Assembly: GCF_004011695.2 (NCBI RefSeq)
Contig: NC_082423.1
Location: 1,054,001-1,118,000 of the forward strand
Length of the DNA stretch: 64,000 bases
Direction: 5' to 3'
DNA from: Ascochyta rabiei
Taxonomy: Eukaryota > Ascomycota > Dothideomycetes > Pleosporales > Didymellaceae
The notes below the pieces were generated by a model. It saw only the letters and a program-made list of their open reading frames with translations. It was not told where the DNA came from and did no database searches. Position 1 is the stretch's first letter; each line of letters starts with the position of its first letter. Shown in pieces: positions 36,101-46,630 of the stretch. A program made the position numbers and the translations under genes.

Positions 36101-37230
36101 CCTAATATAGCCTAGCAGTACTTCTCCCTTAACTTTGTAACAGACCTGCTAAAGTTAAGGGATGCTAAGGGGAACAAGTATAACGCTATACTGGTCCTTA
36201 TAGACTAATTTAGTAAGTACGTCTAGTACCTACCCTATACTAAGACAATTACTGCCTAGCACCTAGCTAAACTGTTAATGGAACAGAGCTTCTTAAAGCA
36301 AGGACCACTAGATACGCTGCTGTTAGATTAAGGTTTAGTGTTTACTAGCTAATTTTAGTCTAATATTTGCTACTACCTAACAATTAACCACCAGCTTAGT
36401 ACAGCGTTCTATCCCTAGACAGACGGGCAAATAGAGTGTTAGAATTAGGAGTTAGAGACGTACTTACGCATATACATAAACTACTAATAGGATAACTAGG
36501 TAGACCTTCTACTATATACTAAGTATGCCTACAACTCTAAAGCTTACTCTGCATATAGAGAATCTCCTATTAAGGTTACCTTTAGTACTAACCCTAAGGG
36601 ATTTAACAGGATGCCTAATAAGCACTAGCTCTAAAAGCCCCTAGCTGTCTAGGACAAAGACAGAACTACGCTGGAGCTGCGTAGGCAGGTTGCTAGACGC
36701 TTAGAGCGCTAGCATGACATATAGAGAATAGTAAAAGAGGCCTTAGAGTACACATAAAAGGGTAACGCCTAGTAGTACAATACAAAGAGGTTAGAATAAT
36801 ACTTTGCTAAGGGGGACTTAGTCCTCCTGCAGGCTAAGAACCTAATAACAAGCTGTCCTTTAAAGAAGTTTAACGCTTGCTACCTTAGACTATTTGTAGT
36901 ACTTAGGAAGATAGGAAAGCTGGCGTACAGGCTGAAGCTCCCCCTATTAATAGACAGAGTGCACCTAGTGTTTAATGTATTATTACTTAAGCGCTAGAGG
37001 GAACCCCTAGAGAACAGTGGGTTTTAGCTAGGTCCTATCAGCATACTAGAAGACATTCTGCCTAGTAATAGGTATAAGGTAAAAGGTATACTGTTACACT
37101 AAGACACTATAGCCTAAGGAAGGGAGTATAGAGTTAAGTGGCTAGGTTGGCCCAATAAAGAGGTAACCTAGGAACTACTTAACTATCTTAACTACTGTAA
37201 TAAGATCCTTTAGGATTATTACTAAAGCGT
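33191..37230 (+). pseudogene. E2 pol: protease, RT, RNase H, integrase, chromodomain
   Basis: RT at 34010-34700 with KVFTKLDL and VVYLDNILIYS. RNase H at 34900-35360. Integrase at 35960-36700 with HYYI-stop-RCPKC (the HHCC zinc site), SLNFVTDLLKL, AILVLID, LDTLLLD and TAFYP-stop-TDGQIE. GDLVLLQAKNL and a chromodomain (EYRVKWLGWPNKEVT-stop-E, LNYCNKIL) lie at 37120-37220. The YLDN active site and many TAG/TAA make it non-functional. It is the best template in the window for the family order. Confidence 0.88.
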
Positions 37231-39085
37231 TTGCGCAGGTAATCTATTAGCGGGTGACTGGGTAGTGCCTAGGGAACTAACGCTACTAAAGCGTAAGAGA
37301 GGACGTTCTAAGAAGTCTGCCTTCTAAAAAGGATATCCTTCTAACCTAGCTGAAGTAAGGATAGACGCTCCTAGAATAAGTGCAGCTGGTGGCTAAAGGA
37401 GGCCCGGCGTCTATCTAATACATTACTGGCAAGAATAGCACGTTTAAGTTAGAAGAGAAGATTAATTGTAAGGTTTATTAAGAGTTACTATAGAAGTAGG
37501 GAGTCTTTACAACTACTACTACACTAGGCAGAAGGACTGCTATAACCTGCACTTAGGCTTATATTAAAGGAGGGGCTATAGCGTTGACAGCTACATAGAG
37601 TAAGCTTTATAGGCAAAGCAGATACCCTCTAGAAGGCGGTAGTAGGAGCCTAGGCAGACGACGGCAGGTTAGTACTATAGTAGTACCAGCGCTTCTCCAC
37701 CTTATTCGCACAACCTGTTTTCTAGAAGTGCTCTTTAATTACAGCATTAATAACTACGTTGTTAGGCAGCTTTACGCTAACTGTACTAACTGCAGCCTAC
37801 TTATATCAGCCTTAAGAAAAGAGGGGAGGAAAACAACACTTATAATATACTGCTGGAGGTTATATAACTAAGAAACCTAGCGCGCCTAGGCGTACTTAGT
37901 CTTAGAGAGACTAGACTTGTTAACGTTGTAACAAACTACAGCATTATAGGCGACAAAGCTGTTACAACAGCCTAGAGCGTAGTTGTGGGCAGTCTGCTAG
38001 AACAACTAGACAGCGTTGTTAACAGAGTCCTTAGTTACCTAGTTGTCCTGCCTAACAGTCTCCTTGTTAGTCTTGTGTACAGCTTAATTAATAAGGAAGT
38101 TAAGTATATTAATAGCTTAGCGGAAGATAGGGTTAATCTACACGCATTAGTTACAGACAGAAACTAGAGCAGCACAGGAAATACCTTAACGTACTTACTA
38201 ACCTTTACCTCTATGCAGCTAGCGCACATACTAAAGTTGTCCTTACAGAGGCTATACCTACTAGGTTAACAGAAGACATATATAAACAACTTAATAGTGC
38301 CCTTAGGATTATACTTAGAGTAAGTGGTTAGGCGCGTAATGCCGCAGCGGCACTAGTATTGCAAGAGTAAGGGCTAGGGCTGTATATTGTTGGGCAGCTA
38401 ATAGATGTGGTTAGGCAGGGCCTGGTAGGCAATGTGCGGGGGCGGAGGAGTTATAATAGAGATGGGCAAGAGTTGATTTAGGCAAGAGTTAGGTGGCAGA
38501 TAAGGATGGTGGTGTGTAATAAGGCACTATAGGTGGGGAAATACAGTCCTTATATACACCTAGGCCCTAGCAGCCTAGCAGGCACCTAGCAATAACCTAA
38601 CCTCTAACTGCTCCCTTACCTAACGCAACGCGCTGTATAAATAAATAAAAAGTTTGCTATATCTAAACACACGTCTATTAACTAATTAGAAGATATCTAA
38701 TAATCTTACCTAAGATTTACGTTGTAAATACGCTAGGGCCTAGACTATACTGCATAAGGGTCTAGGTAAGGCATTATGCATAGTAAGGCTAGCAGCTTAC
38801 TGTTATAAGCTAGCATACAGAGGAGATCTCCTGTAAATAAGCAAATCCTGCAAGCTAGTTTGCGCAGGAACAGGCTACAGGAGCTGCTGGCAATCCTCTT
38901 ACAGACGTTACTGGTTAGGGACTTACTTACTACTTAGGCCCTAGGGATTTTAATCCCTAGCATAAGGCACCTAACTACCTAGGGGGTTGCAGAGAGTATA
39001 AACAAACGTCCACACGCAGGGCAGGCCCTAGCCTAGTGCTAGTCGCCACCTACAAGACGCAGGGAGCTAATAGCCCCTACACGTC

Positions 39086-39219
39086 TAACGTCTAACAAGT
39101 TACACTCCCTATAGGTTAAGCTAAAGGCTGCCTTAGCGTTAACCTTTTGTAACGTCTAACAGTCACGCTCCCTACAGGTTAAGCTAAGGACTGCCTTAAC
39201 GTTAACCTTTATAACGTCT
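39086..39219 (+). repeat. Tandem repeat of about 62 bp, two units
   Basis: Two units of TAACGTCTAACA...CTCCCTAYAGGTTAAGCTAA...TTAACC, also present at about 43360-43490 in E1. Confidence 0.8.
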
Positions 39220-39302
39220 AGTTTAAGCTACTACTTACCTGTTAAGCTATAGAGCTAACAATTGCAGACTTAACCTGCGTTAAGAATCTAGCAAACAAGG
39301 AA

Positions 39303-39622
39303 GCGTTGTAACAACAGCGTAGCTAGCGTCTATAGGATTGCTCTTAATAGCTACCTAGCCTTACTTAATGTAGGAAAACCTAGTAGCCTAGCAGCACAGC
39401 GGTGCTGCTCTAGCAGAGTACTAAGGAGGCGTTGTGACAACGGCGTAGCTGGCATCTAAGGGATTGCTCTTAACAGCTACCTGGCCTTACTTAATGCAGG
39501 AAAACCCAGTAGCCCAGCAGTACAGCGGTGCTGCCCTAGCAGAGTACTAAGGAGGCGTTGTAACGACGGCGTAGCTGGTATCTAAGGGATTGCTCTTAAC
39601 AGCTACCTAGCCTTACTTAATG
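39303..39622 (+). repeat. 126-bp in-frame tandem repeat in E2, about 2.5 units
   Basis: Units begin GCGTTGTRACRACRGCGTAGC at 39303, 39429 and 39555, an exact 126-bp (42-codon) period. The translated unit contains IALNSYLALLN and PSRVLRRRC. In E1 the same place has one unit less. Confidence 0.9.
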
Positions 39623-39761
39623 CTAGATAGTTACCCTAGGCCACACTATATTTCTCCTGCTAAGTTTTTCCCTCTACAGGAGGTTTTTCTAGAGCTTAAT
39701 AATAGCCCTAGGGATTCCCTAAAGCGGTTTAGGACGAACCTTTAGAAGGGGGGGAGCTATT

Positions 39762-39954
39762 GTTATAGGTGTTCTCCCTATAGTAGGGGATACCTTAGTT
39801 AGGTCCTAGGCTAAGCCTAGAGACCTACTAACTAGTATATAACATCCACACACCTAAAAACTTATCTATTAAGGATTTGTCTTATCTATTAATATCACCT
39901 ATTATTTCATCCTATATCGCTCTGCTCTATTGCCTACCTACAGTGCCCTTACAG
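39762..39954 (+). repeat. 3' LTR of E2
   Basis: 193 bp, preceded by the purine tract and followed by TSD GGGAG. More mutated (TGTTATAGG start) than the other three E LTRs. Confidence 0.9.
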
Positions 39955-39959
39955 GGAGA

Positions 39960-41490
39960 TTCTACTTACGCCCTAGAGACACTAGTAATCCTAGCAGATT
40001 TTGTTAAGCAGGTCTAGCAACAGGACGTACTATACCCTAGAAAGCTGTTGCTAACAACTAGAACAGATAGCAGAGCGAAGAAGGCACAACACTACTAGGA
40101 GGTTAACCTAAGTAGGACCTTACGCAGGAGTAGGAAAGTTTAGATTCCTAATAATATTACTCTGCGCCACACTATCCTATTAAGGAACTATAATGACCCT
40201 ATAGGAGGTCACTATAGCGTAGATAAGACTGCTAAAGTACTTAAGAAGAAGTACTATTAGCTAGGGCTAATAAAGGACGTACATTACTACATCTAAAGGT
40301 GCCCTAAGTGCTAACTCTACAAAATTAGGAGACATAAACTGTAGGGATTACTTACACTACTTCTAGTCCCTAACACAGCCTAGCGGCACTTCTCCCTTAA
40401 CTTTATAACAGACCTACTAAAGTTAAGGAACACTAAGGGGAATAAGTACAACGCTATACTAGTCCTTATAGACTAATTTAGTAAGTACGTCTAGTACCTA
40501 CCCTGTACTAAGATAATTACTGCCTAGCGCCTAGCTAAACTGTTAATAGAACAGAGCTTCTTAAAGTAAGGACTACTAGATACGCTGCTGTTAGATTAAG
40601 GTTTAGTGTTTACTAGCTAATTTTAGTCTAATATTTACTACTACCTAACAATTAACCACTAACTTAGTACAGCGTTCTATCCCTAGACAGACAGGCAAAC
40701 AGAGCGTTAGAATTGTGAGTTAGAGACGTACTTACGTATATACATAAACTACTAATAGGATAACTAGGTAGACCTTCTACTATATACTAAGTACGCCTAC
40801 AACTCTAAAGCTTACTCTGTATATAGAGAATCTCCTATTAAGGTCACCTTTAGCACTAACCCTAAGGGATTTAACAGAATGCCTAATAAGCACTAGCTCT
40901 AAAAGCCCCTAGCTGTCTAGGACAAAGACAGAACTACGCTGGAGCTGCGTAGGCAGGTTGCTAGACGCTTAGAGCGCTGGCATAATATATAGAGAACAGT
41001 AAAAGAGGCCTTAGAGTACACACAAAAGGGCAACGCCTAGTAGTATAATACAAAGAGGTTAGAACAACACTTTACTAAGGGGGACTTAGTCCTCCTACAG
41101 GCTAAGAACCTAATAATAAGCTGTTCTTTAAAGAAGTTTAACGCTTACTACCTTAGACTATTTATAGTACTTAGGAAGATAGAAAAGCTAGCGTATAGGC
41201 TAAAGCTCCCTCTATTAAAAGATAGAGTGTACCTAGTGTTTAATGTATTATTACTTAAGCGCTAGAGGGAACCCCTAAAGAACAGTAGGTTTTAGCTAGG
41301 TCCTATTAGTATACTAGAAGACATTCTGCCTAGTAACAGGTATAAGGTTAAAGGTATACTGTTACACTAAGACACTGTAGCCTAAGGAAGGGAGTACAGA
41401 GTTAAGTGGCTAAGTTAGCCTAACAAAGAGGCAACCTAGGAACTACTTAACTATCTTAACTACTGTAATAAGATCCTTTAGGATTATTAC
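39960..41490 (+). pseudogene. E1 pol, second half: integrase and chromodomain
   Basis: Continues E1 pol after E2. Same HHCC region and catalytic core as in E2 (SLNFITDLLKL, TAFYP). The chromodomain at about 41390-41490 starts EYRVKWLS. Stops in slightly different positions than in E2, so part of the mutation is independent. Confidence 0.85.
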
Positions 41491-41499
41491 TAAAGCGTT

Positions 41500-43790
41500 T
41501 GCGCAGGTGATCTATTAGCAGGTGACTAGGCAGTGCCTAGGGAACTAACGCTACTAAAGCGTAAGAGAGGACGTCCTAAGAAGTCTGCCTCCTAAAAAGG
41601 ATATCCTTCTAACCTAGCTAAGAAGTAAGGATGGACGCTCCTAGAATAAGTGCAGCTAGTAGCTAAAGGAGGCCTAGCGTCTATCTGATACATTACCAGC
41701 ATGAATAGCATGTTTAAGTTAGAAGAGAAGACTAATTACAAGGTTTATTAAAAGTTACTATAGAAGTAGAGAGTCTTTACAACTACTACTATACTAGGCA
41801 GAAGGACTGCTATAACCTGCACTTAGGCTTATATTAAAGGAGGGGCTATAGCGTTAACAGCTACCTAGAGTGAGCTTTGTAGGCAACGCAGATACCCTCT
41901 AGAAGGCAGTAGTAGGAGCCTAGGCGGATAACAGCAGGTTAGTACTATAGTAGTACTAGCGCTTCTCTGCCTTATTCGCACAACCTGTTTTCTAGAAGTG
42001 CTCTTTAATTACAGCATTAATAACTACGTTGTTAGGCAGCTTTGCGCTAACTGTACTAACCGCAGCCTACTTATATTAGCCTTAAGAAAAGAGGGGAGGA
42101 AAACAATACTTATAATATACTGCTAGAGGTTATGTAACTAGAAAACCTAGCGCGCCTAGGCGTACTTAGTCTTAGAGAGACTAGACTTATTAATGCAGTA
42201 ACAAACTACAGCATTATAGGCAATAAAGCTGTTACAACAGCCTAGAGCGTAGTTGTAGGCAGTCTGCTAGAACAACTAGACAGCGTTGTTAACAGAGTCC
42301 TTAGTTACCTAGTTGCCCTGCCTAACAGTCTCCTTGTTAGTCTTACGTACAGCTTAATTAATAAGGAAGTTATGCATGTTAACAGCTTAGTAGAAGACAT
42401 GGTTAATCTATACGTATTAGTTATAAATAGACACTAGAGTAGTATAGGAAATACCTTAACGTACTTGCTAACCTTTGCCTTTACGTAGCTGGCGTATATA
42501 CTAAAGTTGTCCTTATAGAGCCTATACCTACTAGGTTTATAGAAGACATATATAAACAACTTAATAGTGCCCTTAGGATTATACTTAGAATAGGTAGTTA
42601 GGCGCGTAATGCTGCAGCAGTACTAGTATTGTAAGAGTAAGGGCTAGGGCTGTATATTGTTAGGTAGCTAATAGATGTGGTTAGGTAGGGCCTGGCAGGC
42701 GATGTAGGGGGGCAGGGGAGTAATAATAGAGATGGGTAAGAGTTAATTTAGGTAAGAGTTAGGTGGTAGATAAGGATGGTGGTGTGTAATAAGGCACTGT
42801 AGGTAGGGAAATACAGTCCTTATATACACCTAGGCCCTAGCAGCCTAGTAGGCACCTAGTAATAACCTAACCTCTAACTGCTCCCTTGCCTAATGTAACG
42901 TGCTGTGTAAATAAATAAAAGTTTGCTATATCTAAACACACGTCTATTAACTAATTAGAAGACGTCTAATAATCTTACCTAAGATTTATGTTGTAAATAT
43001 GCTAGGGCCTAGACTATACTGCGTAAGGGTCTAGGTAAGGCATTATGTATAGTAAGGCTAGTAGCTTACTGGTACAAGCTAGCATGTAGAGAAGATCCCC
43101 TATAAAAAAGCAAATCCTGTAAGCTAGTTCGCGCAGGAACAGGCTGCAGGAGCTGCTGGCGATCCTCTTACAGACGTTACTAGTTAGGGACTTACTTACT
43201 ACTTAGGCCCTAGGGATTTTAATCCCTAGCATAAGGCACCTAACTACCTAGGGGGTTGTAGAGAGTATAAACAAACGTCTACATATAGGGCAGGCCCTAG
43301 CCTAGTGCTGGCTGCCACCTGTAAGACGCAGGGAGCTAATAGCCCCTACACGTCTAACGTCTAACAGTTACGCTCCCTATAGGTTAAGCTAAAGGCCGCC
43401 TTAGCGTTAACCTTTTGTAACGTCTAACAGTCACGCTCCCTACAGGTTAAGCTAAGGACTGCCTTAACGTTAACCTTTATAACGTCTAGTTTAAGCTACT
43501 ACTTACCTGTTAAGCTATAGAGCTAACAATTGCAGACTTAACCTGCGTTAAGAATCTAGCAAACAAGGAAGCGTTGTAACAACAGCGTAGCTAGCGTCTA
43601 TAGGATTGCTCTTAACAGCTACCTAGCCTTACTTAATACAGGAAAACCTAGTAGCCTAGCAGCACAGCAGTGCTGCCCTAGCAGAGTACTAAGGAGGCGT
43701 TGTAACAACGGCGTAGCTAGTATCTAGGGGATTGCTCTTAACAGCTACCTGGCCTTACTTAATGCTGGATAGTCACCCTAGGCTACACTA
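41500..43790 (+). pseudogene. E1 extra ORF downstream of pol, unknown protein
   Basis: Second copy of the unknown downstream ORF. Collinear with 37240-39640 but one 126-bp unit shorter. Further transitions break it more heavily. Confidence 0.55.
43571..43765 (+). repeat. 126-bp tandem repeat in E1, about 1.5 units
   Basis: Units start at 43571 and 43697, the same period as in E2, but with one unit fewer. Confidence 0.88.
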
Positions 43791-43902
43791 CATTTCTCCT
43801 GCTAAGTTTTTCCCTCTACAGGAGGTTTTTCTAGAGCTTAATAATAGCCCTAGGGATTCCCTAAAGCGGTTCGGGACAAACCTTTAGAAGGGGGGGGGCT
43901 AT

Positions 43903-44095
43903 TGTTACGGGTGTTCTCCCTACAGCAGGGGATACCTTAATTAGGTCCTAGGCTAAGCCTAGAGACCTACTAACTAGTATATAACATCTACACACCTAAA
44001 GACTTATCTATAAAGGATTCGTCTTATCTATTAATATTACCTATTATTTCATCCTATATCGCTCTGCTCTATTGCCTGCCTACAGTGCCCTTACA
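43903..44095 (+). repeat. 3' LTR of E1
   Basis: 193 bp, preceded by a purine tract with nine G and followed by TAAG. Confidence 0.9.
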
Positions 44096-44406
44096 TAAGG
44101 AAGTCTTAAAACTCTAAACTAAACTACAACATGTGGACATTTATAACTACTAGCTGTAATAAGAGGTAAACAACAGCACTATAACAGTAACCTATATCCT
44201 ATCTACTAAGATATTAGCTAACAGACTTACAAAGGCTCTGCCTGTAAGCAAGTGGTTAACCTTTCTAAGGCAGCTAGGACTAGAGAAACATACTGAACAA
44301 AGAAAGCCAGCTAACACCTAGATAGAATTACTTAACTAAAAGCTCTCTAACCTAGAGGTACAATAAGAGCTAGTTATATCTAGCTTTAATTAGGGCCTTA
44401 AAGCTA
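44096..44406 (+). pseudogene. Copia D RNase H, C-terminal end
   Basis: Reads KEVLKL, KLQHVDIYNYWL, TYILSTKILANRLTKALPVSK and FLRQLGLEKH, the standard copia RNase H tail, in frame with the part ending at 27421. Confidence 0.88.
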
Positions 44407-44414
44407 AGGGGGTG

Positions 44415-44577
44415 TGTTAGATAACCAACCTTGCTAAACCAAGTTGGGGGGTTTAGGGTTAACCTTAGTTAACTTAGGGGCTAGCGGCACACACACATAA
44501 AATGAGCCATTAAGACAGATAATTATTAATTAATCACCTTTATTATTATCTTTGCACATTAAGTATATTATCTGACA
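44415..44577 (+). repeat. 3' LTR of copia D
   Basis: 163 bp ending CTGACA, followed by TSD TTTTA. Confidence 0.88.
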
Positions 44578-44582
44578 TTTTA

Positions 44583-45780
44583 ACTCCTATAGGGTAGCCT
44601 CTAGTAGTAGAGGTGTTAGCGTGCAAAGCACTACATTAAGCTTTAATAGCACTTACTCTAGGTTGTAGGGTACTAAACTAGAGCCTCTAAAGCTTGCTAG
44701 GATATTTTCCTTTGTAATTGCCTTGTTAAAAGCAATGCAAAAGGCTAGCAAGAACGTCTCTTTCTTAACTTGCGTGACAGAGTACCTTACCTAGCTGTTA
44801 ATCTTAGTAGATTACGCCTGCTTAAAGGGGTAAAACAGCCTACATTAAGCGGCTACAGCAGGTGTAATAAGTAAGAAGGTATATAGAGAGTAATAATCTT
44901 CTGTTCCTTATAGTACTTATAGAATTTGTAGCTCTAGTAGCTCTTATAGCTATCTATAATTAGCAGATAGTATACGCCTATAGTACGCTCCTTTATATAC
45001 GCATTAAAGTGCTTTAGCTACTTTACACTAAGCTCATTTATTATCTAGCTGTTAGCGCTAGTCTTAATTACCTAGTTGTAAGGTAGTCCTGTATACTAGC
45101 TTAATATAAGAACCTTACTACTAAAGATAATAAAGGGTAGGATAGCCTACCTACTAGCGCAGATGCCCTAGATAATTGTAACCTAGTTACAATTACCTAG
45201 CTGTATCTTCTTAGGATTGCCTTGCTTCTTAGAACCTATAAAGACTATCTAAGCAGTAATTATGCCTATTATAAAGCTAGACTTATTAAAGTTGTGTATA
45301 TCTTTATCTAGGATCCGGTACTTCTTCTTTATGTTTCTAACTAGCTTAAACTAGGGCTCTATAACGCGTAGATCTTTATTTAGAGCTTATTAATAATTGT
45401 ATAAGCAACTGTGTTAAAGCTTAACCTCCTTAGTACGCGTCCTAAACCTGTCTACCTAGTTCTTGCTAACAGGTCCTTTACTGCGTGCAGTAAGGAGATT
45501 ATTAGCTATTTCTTATACTATAGTCCTTATAGCGCCTATTTCTTATGTATCTAGCTTAAGTATACATGCTACTATTACCTCCTCCTCTGTCTTATCTAGC
45601 TTGCTTAAGTTAGGTTAACAGTTATGTTAGGCGCGCTTTCTAGCGCGTTATTATACTAGCGTTATTTAGGGGACGTTAAATGTTCTAGACGCGTGTTTTA
45701 TAGTATTAGGAGGGGTAGCTTAGGTAGCCTAGATAGTAAGGTAGAGTGTACCTTTGTTGTAGGTTAATTGCGCGTTGCGT
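44583..45780 (-). pseudogene. Transposon B transposase, N-terminal and DDE part
   Basis: Minus strand. It has an N-terminal HTH region and NFDKSSFIIGIITAQIVF (about 45300), the start of the DDE_1 core. KETFLLAFCIAFNKAITKEN and ASFRGSSLVPYNLE follow near 44750-44650, matching the same blocks of transposon A. Heavily broken. Continues at 22703. Confidence 0.85.
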
Positions 45781-45795
45781 TGTGGTGGCATTGTT

Positions 45796-45872
45796 GTAAT
45801 AGTCTGTGATAGTCGCAATGTTGGTAAGGGGTGACCGCTTGGTGGTGGTGACTGCTTGGTGGTGAAACACGT
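45796..45872 (-). repeat. Right TIR of transposon B
   Basis: Reverse complement of 22153-22229 with a handful of differences; followed by TA. Confidence 0.88.
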
Positions 45873-45874
45873 TA

Positions 45875-46329
45875 GTCTATCTCTATACGCAGATTGTCCT
45901 AATCTAAGTCCTTATCTAATTTGCTTTCAGCAAGTGGTTTATTAGCTGATCCTTTAGGAGGCAAAGTTGCCTAAATCCTAGTAGATCTTCTAATAGGTTC
46001 CTTTAAACTAGGGTTAGTAGTGCCTAATATTAGTAGTAATCTAATTTAGGTAGGTTTTTAATAATTTCTAAGTGTTTATCTTAGCGTAATCTAACGCAGC
46101 TTTTTCTAAAGGTAATCCTAGAGCGGTAAGTTGGAGGGAATTCTAAACCTAAAAGCTTTAGTTGCTAGGAGGTCTCTAGAATCCTAACTGTTGTATTAAA
46201 CAATAATTAGGACCTCGTCTTAGTTTGTAACTGTAAGGGATCTAAATCTAGAGGTACTTAAAATAACTAAACAATTTTTGCAATATTATTTAGAGGCTGT
46301 TACTAGCTAGGATAAGTTGTTAAGTATAA
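45875..46329 (-). other. 5' leader of gypsy III, between its 5' LTR and transposon B
   Basis: 455 bp of AT-rich sequence with no clear frame. After removing transposon B it is contiguous with 22003-22152 and leads to the gag ATG. It should contain the primer-binding site, which could not be assigned to a tRNA. Confidence 0.6.
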
Positions 46330-46625
46330 TGTAATAACGTAGTATAATAGAAGTCTCTAAAAGGGGTAGGTATCTGCTATAAGGTGTATAGGAGCACTAG
46401 GATAGTTTACACAGAGAATTGTTCTATTCCTATAGGTCTTATATAAAAGAATACTTAATAACTAGCTCTCTTTACCTGTTAGCCTTGTGCCTTTTATACC
46501 TTATAAGAGTTAGGAAGAATTAGAGTGCTGGCCTAGGGTGTGGGGTGGACACGGATGTAACGGCACCGAGTTGGTAATAAGTTGGAGAGGAATTGGATAA
46601 GGCTTCGGGTGACTAGTGTGTTACA
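46330..46625 (-). repeat. 5' LTR of gypsy III, partly spared by RIP
   Basis: 296 bp. The first 200 bases are mutated like the other family C LTRs. Bases 46535-46620 keep GTGGGGTGGACACGGATG, CGGCACCGAGTTGG and TTCGGG, with many CG/CA/GG intact. Confidence 0.88.
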
Positions 46626-46630
46626 TCTAC

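Larger units (their letters stand above)
37240..39640 (+). pseudogene. E2 extra ORF downstream of pol, unknown protein
   Basis: About 2.4 kb between the chromodomain and the 3' LTR that still reads as coding in plus frames, with TAG/TAA at likely Gln codons. Visible segments: CTNCSLLISALRKEGRKTTL, LLEQLDSVVNRVLSYLVVLP, EDIYKQLNSALRIILRVSG, GLGLYIVGQLIDVVRQGLVG, then LQELLAILLQTLLVRDLLTT and a 42-residue repeat. Frames shift between segments, so indels or more than one ORF are likely. The position is where some gypsy elements carry env or another third gene, but no envelope features (signal plus anchor) are convincing. Not a recognised family. Confidence 0.55.
31557..39954 (+). mobile_element. 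Gypsy element E2, complete copy inserted into its own relative E1
   Basis: LTRs 31557-31749 and 39762-39954, TSD GGGAG at 31552-31556 and 39955-39959. Length 8398 bp. The uninterrupted junction seen in E2 itself at about 35690 (GCTGCGCAGGGGGATTC) is the empty-site version of the insertion point in E1. Purine tract at 39745-39761. Contains every part of the family in one piece, though all frames are broken. Confidence 0.92.
27427..44095 (+). mobile_element. Gypsy element E1, inserted into copia D
   Basis: LTRs 27427-27619 and 43903-44095 (193 bp each). Flanks share TAAG (27423-27426, 44096-44099); ATAAG if the last LTR base is shared. A long purine tract (GAAGGGGGGGGGCTAT) precedes the right LTR, so plus orientation. 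Interrupted by E2; own length about 8.27 kb. Order: gag, protease, RT, RNase H, (E2), integrase, chromodomain, long extra ORF. Confidence 0.9.
22709..44577 (+). mobile_element. Copia element D, inserted into transposon B
   Basis: LTRs 22709-22871 and 44415-44577 (163 bp each), TGTTAGATAACC...ACA, TSD TTTTA at 22704-22708 and 44578-44582. A purine tract (AAGGGGG, 44407-44413) precedes the right LTR, so it is plus-oriented. Without the E elements it is about 5.2 kb. The order gag, protease/integrase, RT, RNase H is the copia order. Confidence 0.9.
22153..45872 (-). mobile_element. DNA transposon B, pogo/Fot1-like, inserted into gypsy III
   Basis: Inverted repeats 22153-22229 and 45796-45872 start ACGTGTTTCACCAC. 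TA flanks both ends (22151-22152, 45873-45874). With copia D removed the element is about 1.85 kb, nearly the size of transposon A. The transposase runs on the minus strand from about 45780 to 44583 and continues at 22703-22250. Different TIR sequence from A, so a separate family. Confidence 0.88.
15771..46625 (-). mobile_element. Gypsy element III (chromovirus, family C), inserted into gypsy II
   Basis: LTRs 15771-16066 and 46330-46625 (296 bp each), TSD TCTAC at 15766-15770 and 46626-46630. The minus-strand polypurine tract AAGAGGGGGGGTAG (16067-16080) marks the left LTR as 3'. Without transposon B the element is about 7.1 kb. Order in the minus direction: 5' LTR, leader 45875-46329, gag, protease, RT, RNase H, integrase, chromodomain, then a region with a plus-strand ORF, then the 3' LTR. 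Confidence 0.9.

Noticed and set aside
27427..44095. Tandem array or unequal recombination product of gypsy E
   Set aside because: LTR2 and LTR3 are flanked by GGGAG on both sides and interrupt pol at the same base, which requires transposition into E1.
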